Assembly: GCA_900551345.1 (NCBI GenBank)
Contig: URVP01000049.1
Location: 1 to 9,480 of the forward strand
Length of the DNA stretch: 9,480 nt
Source of the DNA: an uncultured Eubacteriales bacterium
GTDB taxonomy: Bacteria; Bacillota; Clostridia; Monoglobales; UMGS1388
Reading direction: 5' to 3'
How positions within the stretch are numbered: position 1 is the first letter of the stretch; each line of letters begins with the position of its first letter. The position numbers and the translations under genes are program-made. This document shows, piece after piece, positions 5,573 to 9,480 of this stretch. The notes under the pieces are model-generated. The model saw nothing but the letters and a program-made list of their open reading frames with translations, was not told where the DNA came from and ran no database searches.

Positions 5573-6037
5573 TTAGCCTGTGCCAAAATTGAAAATCTCT
5601 ATCTGTTTCTTTTTTCTTGCATATTCCAATGTTTTCGCCGCACCACCAAAAGAGTGATTGACATAAGCAATTAAAAAATCCGATTGCTCTATCATAAACT
5701 GATTGCACTTTAATATCCGGTATCTGACAGGTGTGTTTTCCGGCATATCTGCTATTATCATGTGGTCGTACTCTTTGTAATACATTTCCCTGTATTCGTT
5801 GATTGTTTTTGTAACATAAGGTAAAATCAAATCAAGCTCAATATCTGAATATTTGCTTTTTAGTTTTCTGACAATACCGGCCGCAAGAGTATCAAAGCTG
5901 CCGTAGTTGCCCACCCAAAATGTTTTTACGCCGCACTGGCAAATCAATTTTTCGCATTTTTCATATATCTGTACGCTTAAATCAGATTTATCGGCGATAC
6001 TGCTATGGCCTGCAAAACAGCATATTTTGTTTTCCAT
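5573..6037 (-). CDS. SLOG-fold (DUF1273/YpsA-like) protein
   Basis: A protein of about 154 residues. It starts with a hydrophobic strand and small loop, KICCFAGHSSI, like the FAGHR-type N-terminus of DUF1273/YpsA proteins. It ends with a glycine-containing nucleotide-loop equivalent, SFGGAAKTLEYARKKK, preceded by the strand-plus-acidic segment EQSDFLIAYV. These fit the SLOG superfamily of Rossmann-like proteins, thought to bind or process nucleotide ligands and found in stress, competence and defence settings; no enzymatic activity is shown here. Of two adjacent ATGs (6040 and 6037), the second lies 7 nt after AGGAGG (6045-6050) and is preferred. It diverges from the ribbon-helix-helix gene across a palindrome. 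Its stop joins directly onto the VLP-gene remnant. Confidence 0.75.
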   Translation of the reverse strand: MENKICCFAGHSSIADKSDLSVQIYEKCEKLICQCGVKTFWVGNYGSFDTLAAGIVRKLKSKYSDIELDLILPYVTKTINEYREMYYKEYDHMIIADMPENTPVRYRILKCNQFMIEQSDFLIAYVNHSFGGAAKTLEYARKKKQIEIFNFGTG

Positions 6038-6062
6038 CATAATTCCTCCTAAAAAAATATTG

Positions 6063-6081
6063 TAGATATACTGTATATCTA
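6063..6081. promoter_or_regulatory. Perfect 19-bp palindrome, probable operator
   Basis: TAGATATACTGTATATCTA has 9-bp arms around one central base. It lies in the divergent spacer, 7 bp downstream of the SLOG-gene -10, and so covers its likely transcription start. The neighbouring ribbon-helix-helix protein is the obvious candidate binder. Confidence 0.7.
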
Positions 6082-6088
6082 TTCTTAC

Positions 6089-6097
6089 ATTATATCA
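6089..6097 (-). promoter_or_regulatory. Extended -10 promoter of the SLOG gene
   Basis: On the minus strand TGATATAAT reads as an extended -10 (TGn + TATAAT) about 50 bp before the start codon. The -35 region is AT-rich and poor, as is usual for extended -10 promoters. Confidence 0.6.
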
Positions 6098-6119
6098 CAA
6101 AATACAGATAAAATAAATA

Positions 6120-6125
6120 TATAAT
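6120..6125 (+). promoter_or_regulatory. Possible -10 box of the ribbon-helix-helix gene
   Basis: TATAAT at 6120-6125 lies about 22 bp before the ATG at 6148. No clear -35 is seen at the right distance, and the region is AT-rich. Confidence 0.35.
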
Positions 6126-6147
6126 ATGTTTGTTTTGGAGTGATAGT

Positions 6148-6348
6148 ATGGCTATTAAGAGTGTATCAATCAGAATAGAGCAAGAAATGTTGGATAAAAT
6201 CGGATATATCGCTGAATATGAAGGACGAAGTGTCAACAGTCATATTCTCGTACTGGTTCGTGAGAATATTAAAAAGTTTGAAGAAGAAAACGGAAAGATT
6301 GAGGGTAGCATAAAACCCGATGTCAACGTAAAACCGACAAGAAAATAA
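6148..6348 (+). CDS. Arc/MetJ-type ribbon-helix-helix DNA-binding protein
   Basis: A 66-residue protein. The N-terminus is a basic, alternating strand (KSVSIRIEQ) followed by two helices (EMLDKIGYIAEYEGRSVNSH and ILVLVRENIKKFEEENG), the standard ribbon-helix-helix fold in which paired N-terminal strands read the operator. The GRSVNSHIL turn is typical of Arc-like proteins. The C-terminal tail (IKPDVNVKPTRK) is probably flexible. The start is set at ATG 6148 because GGAG (6137-6140) lies 7 nt upstream; an in-frame TTG at 6130 has no such site. It diverges from the SLOG gene, and a perfect palindrome lies between them, so self- and cross-regulation is likely. A nicking-accessory or antitoxin role cannot be excluded. 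Confidence 0.8.
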   Translation: MAIKSVSIRIEQEMLDKIGYIAEYEGRSVNSHILVLVRENIKKFEEENGKIEGSIKPDVNVKPTRK

Positions 6349-6369
6349 TATGGTGCATACAAAAAAAGA

Positions 6370-6414
6370 ACCGTGATACAACCCGCCGTAAGGCAGACCG
6401 TATCACGGTATTTT
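6370..6414. terminator. Bidirectional terminator between the RHH gene and the VLP/ArdA operon
   Basis: ACCGTGATAC (6370-6379) pairs perfectly with GTATCACGGT (6400-6409); the 20-nt loop has a small inner GCC/GGC stem. TTTT follows on the plus strand, and an A tract (6361-6367) gives a T tract on the minus strand. Confidence 0.8.
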
Positions 6415-6425
6415 AATGTATGAAA

Positions 6426-6577
6426 AGTGGAAAATGAAAATGCGTTTTTGAGGGGGGTATAAGGGATTTATATTACTTTGCTTGTTTCAGCCTTAAAAAG
6501 TCCTGATTTTATGCGGTTTTCAGCGCCCTAATTTTCCACTCTCTAACCTCTTTTTCCGCTGGTATTCTGCTTTTTGT
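6426..6577. repeat. Diverged direct repeat, copy 2 (bounded by inverted repeats)
   Basis: Partner of the block at 5413-5561, at an offset of 1016 bp. AGTGGAAAAT (6426-6435) pairs perfectly with ATTTTCCACT (6531-6540), with a further GCG/CGC after an internal loop. The right arm lies inside the last codons of the VLP gene, so the repeat joins coding and non-coding DNA. The 21-bp block identical to copy 1 is at 6504-6524 and spans the TGA stop. Compared with copy 1, one stem pair changes on both sides (A5414-T5521 versus G6429-C6537). Confidence 0.75.
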
Positions 6578-6879
6578 TTCCGCAGGACAATTTTACGGCA
6601 TTTATCACAATATTTGAATTTCTGTGTTGGTGCGGTAAATTCCGCGCCGCAAACAGCGCATACCTTTGTATTCTTCGGCTTCATCAGTTCTGTATGCAAT
6701 CCCTCATCCAGCGGCAGGACGGCGGTTTTGAACCATTTACAGATAACATGCGAATAGGTGATTGTCTGCGGACAGGTGCAGTCCAGCAAAATACAAATCC
6801 CGTTATCGTAGTTACAGCATTCACGGCGTATAAGGGCGTTTACCCGCCGGCTCTGTTTTGGGGTAAGCGGTATCGTCAT
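6520..6879 (-). CDS. Cysteine-rich VLP-domain protein
   Basis: A 119-residue protein. The first half carries the cysteine-rich VLP domain (PF14194 type): CC (21-22), C29, C34, C36, C47 and the name-giving motif AVLPLD (residues 53-58). The second half has a separate zinc-ribbon-like pair, C74-x2-C77 and C91-x2-C94, and then a basic tail (RKQKAEYQRKKR). Such proteins are common in clostridial mobile elements, often near ArdA-like genes. Nucleic-acid binding is likely from the zinc ribbon and basic tail, but the role is unknown. The ATG overlaps the stop of the ArdA/DUF3846 fusion gene (ATGA), so it is translated with that operon. Its last codons lie in repeat copy 2. Confidence 0.85.
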   Translation of the reverse strand: MTIPLTPKQSRRVNALIRRECCNYDNGICILLDCTCPQTITYSHVICKWFKTAVLPLDEGLHTELMKPKNTKVCAVCGAEFTAPTQKFKYCDKCRKIVLRKQKAEYQRKKRLESGKLGR

Positions 6880-8426
6880 AGCTCCGGCGGCGACTTTCTG
6901 GGCGGTTTCGGCTGCCCGCGGTCGCCTTGCTCCTTTTTCGCCTGCTCAAGTGTCTTTTTCACAGAGGGCTTTTTCCTTGCCGCTGTTTTCGACCTGCTAA
7001 CGCTTCTCATATTAACGCTGTTTGTTTTTATCTGCTGCGTTGTTTGGTGGATAACGGTATTTTGACTTGAAGCGCCAAAATTGATAATTCCCTTGTTTTC
7101 CGTTATATTCAAATTCGGTTGTTTTATGGGCTCGGCAGGAATAGAGATAATCTCATGTCCTATCTTTACAAATGTTTCCGGCTGCTTGAATTGTTCTGAA
7201 AACTTATTGATAAGGTCGTCCGGCAAACTTCCAAAGCTGTCGCCCGTCAATCCGCATATAAGAAATGTTCCGGCAATAATATCATAAACTCTGCCGTTAT
7301 CGTCATATAATGCGCGGTTGAGCTCCAGCCCGTTCATTTTGCCCTCCTCATTGCAGATAACGGCCGCTTCTTCCTCAAACGGATATACGGCCTGAATATT
7401 TCCGCCAACCTCATTTTGCAGGGATTTTAATCCTGTGTCAATCTCTTTCACATATGGCTCCTGCATGGGCTCTACAACCAATACTTTCATTTTATCGCTC
7501 ATATTCCGTTCCTCGCTTTCTCGAAGCTCATCAGGAAACTCCTGCTCAAATCCGTATATCCTGTCAACCAATTCATCGCCCTCAAGCGTGCCGATTGCGG
7601 TTAAAATATCCTTTAACCCATCCGTCCTGCCCTCTATAAGGCAATCCGAGTAATATTTCATTCGGCCAAAATCATTGGGATATTTTGCGGAATATTCCTT
7701 GTCGACACTGCGTATATATCGGTCAATATCAAATGCCAAATCCTTTGACGCTTCAAATGTAATATCAAAAAGGTAATCATACCGTACATTCCCGCCGTTT
7801 TCGGTAACAATATATTCAGAGGGGATATCCTCAATATTACCGTTATACGCATTTTGCCAATCCGTACAGCCCGATTCCAAATACATATCGTCTATAATCT
7901 CGCCGTCGTTTTCTCTTGCACACCTTTCGCCGTAGGCTTCGTAATTGATGAAGTCCGCAAGCTCGCCGATTGCGCTTATATCAAACCCCGCTTTTTCGGC
8001 ATAATATTTTCCAACATCTGAATAATCGAATATATCGGGTACAATATTGTAGTATTCCGTGTTATAGGTTAGGTTTACGGCGTCTGAAATTGTGCTGATT
8101 TTCTCCGTCTGGATTGCTGCCTGAAAAACTGACGCTTCAATATCCTCCAGCTCTGATATACGGGAAGCGAGATAATTCAGCTCGTCAATGTTTGTATACA
8201 TAGACAGGAATTTTGCAATATCATTGTCGCCGGAATGATAACGGTCAATGAAATATGTATCGCTGTCTGCGCTGTTCGGCAGCCCTATTTCCTTGAATAA
8301 TGCCGAAACTTCCTCTTTTGTGGTCGGAAAATAGAGCCATGCACCGCTTGTTTCTTTGTTTCCGTTGTCATATTCCGCTGAATTTATGATAAAGGCTTTG
8401 AAAATATAATCTGAATTTTTATCCAT
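6876..8426 (-). CDS. ArdA-like antirestriction protein fused to a DUF3846-like domain
   Basis: A 516-residue acidic protein in several parts. Residues about 8-206 match ArdA: FKAFIINSAEYDNG, WLYFPTT near 30-36, and NIDELNYLASRISELE at 79-94. ArdA mimics B-form DNA and blocks type I restriction enzymes. Residues about 215-305 are an unrecognised helical segment. Residues about 313-430 (MKVLVVEPMQEPYVKEID, LNRALYDDNGRVYDIIAGTF, FCGL-like turn) match the DUF3846 pattern. The last 80 residues are basic and proline-rich, with KPSVKKTLEQAKKE. Ordinary ArdA is about 165-170 residues, so this is a large fusion. The ribosome site GGAGGTG lies in the end of the preceding gene, 3 bp away. The ArdA part is paralogous to the next gene upstream. 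Confidence 0.85.
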   Translation of the reverse strand: MDKNSDYIFKAFIINSAEYDNGNKETSGAWLYFPTTKEEVSALFKEIGLPNSADSDTYFIDRYHSGDNDIAKFLSMYTNIDELNYLASRISELEDIEASVFQAAIQTEKISTISDAVNLTYNTEYYNIVPDIFDYSDVGKYYAEKAGFDISAIGELADFINYEAYGERCARENDGEIIDDMYLESGCTDWQNAYNGNIEDIPSEYIVTENGGNVRYDYLFDITFEASKDLAFDIDRYIRSVDKEYSAKYPNDFGRMKYYSDCLIEGRTDGLKDILTAIGTLEGDELVDRIYGFEQEFPDELRESEERNMSDKMKVLVVEPMQEPYVKEIDTGLKSLQNEVGGNIQAVYPFEEEAAVICNEEGKMNGLELNRALYDDNGRVYDIIAGTFLICGLTGDSFGSLPDDLINKFSEQFKQPETFVKIGHEIISIPAEPIKQPNLNITENKGIINFGASSQNTVIHQTTQQIKTNSVNMRSVSRSKTAARKKPSVKKTLEQAKKEQGDRGQPKPPRKSPPEL

Positions 8427-8429
8427 TTG

Positions 8430-9365
8430 CTACACCTCCAAATCATGATTTTTATTCTTTTCGGGAGCCTGCGGAGCAGCCGCGCATTTTTCTTTGTTTT
8501 CCGCAAGCTGTTTTCGGATAGAGGGCTTTTGTTCGGAACGCTCCTTTATGACGGCGTTATATAAATCTATATCGGATTGAGGAACGTCCTCTGCCATGCC
8601 ATAGTCAAGCGCCATTTCTATCCCGTCTACAAGCGCCTGTTTTTCATCTTCGCCCATATGGGCGAGCTGTTCCGTTACCGATAAATCCCCCGGCTCGTCA
8701 AGCTCCGGCTCGTCCTCCGATATTAAAACGCGGTATTCGTCCGGTATTTCCTCACGGTTGCCGTTATACTGTTCAATAAAATTACCGTAGTTATTTACAA
8801 CGTACCCGTAATCGGTAAACTCGCCGCCCTCGTCAAGCCGTACATCACGCCCAAAGGCTTCGTAATCAATATAGCTTGACAAACGTCCCATTGCTTCCGT
8901 GTCATAGGTTCCGCTTTCCTCAATCCAATAATAGCCCAAATCTTCATCACTATGTATATCGGAATAAAGGTTATAGCAATCGAGGTTTTCCGTAAGGTTG
9001 ATTAAATCCTGAATACTGCCCGTATATTCGCCCATTTCCACGGCGGCCTGAAAACATTCAAACTCACCGTTTGACAATTCCTCAATCTTATTTGCAAGAT
9101 AATTGAGCTCGTCAAGGCTTTCATACTCGCCAAAAACGTCATACAGACCGGGTACATAACAATCATAGTCCGTAATAAACCATTCTTCATAGGGCTGTCC
9201 GAACTCGTCCGTTTGTCCTATACCGATACGCTTAAATACCTCCTGTATTTCCTCCGGCGTGGTCGGGAAGTGTACCCATTCGCCGACTAATTCACCCTCG
9301 TTGTATTTGCCGAGATTGGTAATAAAGGCGTCGAACGGGAAATGCGTTGATAGCTCTGTACTCAT
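8430..9365 (-). CDS. ArdA-family antirestriction protein with extended C-terminus
   Basis: A 311-residue, strongly acidic protein. Residues 11-212 show the ArdA fold: FDAFITNLGKYNEGELVGEW, VHFPTTPEEI, SLDELNYLANKIEEL (83-97), YIDYEAFGRD (165-174) and a YNGNREEIPDEYRV end. Acidic residues run throughout, as expected for a DNA mimic that occupies the DNA-binding groove of type I restriction enzymes. Residues 213-280 are an extra acidic helical part. The tail KPSIRKQLAENKEK resembles the tail of the neighbouring fusion protein, a feature often seen at the ends of mobile-element proteins. The start ATG overlaps the previous stop (ATGA), and only a weak ribosome site is visible, so coupled translation from the upstream gene is likely. 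Confidence 0.88.
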   Translation of the reverse strand: MSTELSTHFPFDAFITNLGKYNEGELVGEWVHFPTTPEEIQEVFKRIGIGQTDEFGQPYEEWFITDYDCYVPGLYDVFGEYESLDELNYLANKIEELSNGEFECFQAAVEMGEYTGSIQDLINLTENLDCYNLYSDIHSDEDLGYYWIEESGTYDTEAMGRLSSYIDYEAFGRDVRLDEGGEFTDYGYVVNNYGNFIEQYNGNREEIPDEYRVLISEDEPELDEPGDLSVTEQLAHMGEDEKQALVDGIEMALDYGMAEDVPQSDIDLYNAVIKERSEQKPSIRKQLAENKEKCAAAPQAPEKNKNHDLEV

Positions 9366-9480
9366 TTTTCAACACCGCTTTTCTCTTGAAACGGATTGCT
9401 ATGTGTCTTGTCAAACTCACGGTAACGGTTCACAAGCTCGGCTATCATGGTTTCAATCCCCTGCATAAACGCTTTCGGGC
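9362..9480 (-). CDS. C-terminal end of an unidentified upstream gene
   Basis: The minus strand is open from the window edge to a TGA at 9362-9364, giving 39 codons with the tail MQGIETMIAELVNRYREFDK followed by THSNPFQEKSGVEK. The stop overlaps the ATG of the ArdA-like gene (ATGA), strong evidence for a real operon member. The piece is helical and charged; the family cannot be told from so little. Confidence 0.6.
   Translation of the reverse strand, partial: PKAFMQGIETMIAELVNRYREFDKTHSNPFQEKSGVEK

Noticed and set aside
5526..5708. Minus-strand open frame across the end of the SLOG gene
   Set aside because: It lies in another frame of the SLOG gene and repeat copy 1, and has no ribosome site. 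The VLP-like tail is in a different frame.
6063..6125. SOS (LexA/DinR) box at the palindrome
   Set aside because: The site resembles neither the Firmicute CGAAC-GTTCG box nor the E. coli CTG-CAG box closely enough.
5413..6577. Insertion sequence or composite transposon flanked by direct repeats
   Set aside because: There is no transposase between the repeats, and the copies are too diverged for a recent target duplication.
6574..7065. Plus-strand 163-codon open frame
   Set aside because: It is antisense to the VLP gene and the end of the ArdA fusion, both supported by domains and overlapping starts.
1..9480. CRISPR array, tRNA or rRNA genes
   Set aside because: Reading both strands showed no regularly spaced short repeats, no cloverleaf-like tRNA and no rRNA sequence.

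Overview
The window looks like part of an integrative mobilizable or conjugative element from a low- to mid-GC Clostridia-type Firmicute (Lachnospiraceae/Ruminococcaceae-like). This rests on the gene families (MobC, a MOBP-type relaxase, cysteine-rich VLP protein, ArdA-family antirestriction proteins fused to a DUF3846-like domain), the strong AGGAGG ribosome sites, and TTGACA/TATAAT promoters. The exact host cannot be read from the sequence.

Layout. (a) 1-192: the 3' end of an XRE-type regulator with a terminator on its stop codon. (b) 193-460: no gene; two further T-tailed hairpins, then a cluster of inverted repeats directly before mobC that is the best oriT candidate. (c) 461-3050, plus strand: mobC, relaxase (40 bp overlap), a small secreted protein and a small membrane protein (ATGA overlap), then a bidirectional terminator. 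(d) 3095-5344, minus strand: an arsenic-resistance operon in transcription order arsR, PF03773-type permease, cysteine-rich thioredoxin-fold protein, arsC, driven by a perfect-consensus promoter carrying an imperfect palindrome. (e) 5413-6577: a cassette-like block in which a SLOG-fold gene (minus) and a ribbon-helix-helix gene (plus) diverge from a 19-bp perfect palindrome, flanked by two diverged direct repeats. (f) 6520-9480, minus strand: an operon running from an incomplete upstream gene through a stand-alone ArdA-like protein, an ArdA/DUF3846-like fusion and a cysteine-rich VLP protein, with genes overlapping or nearly touching.

How it fits together: mobC, the relaxase and the upstream repeats would start DNA transfer; the ArdA-like proteins would protect the incoming DNA from type I restriction in the recipient; the ars operon is cargo. 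The least explained part is the pair of diverged repeats at about 5413-5561 and 6426-6577. Each includes the 3' end of a VLP gene (intact in one copy, a remnant in the other) plus about 90 bp of non-coding DNA, can close on itself by terminal inverted repeats, and shares a 21-bp identical block across the stop codon. Together they bracket the SLOG/RHH pair.
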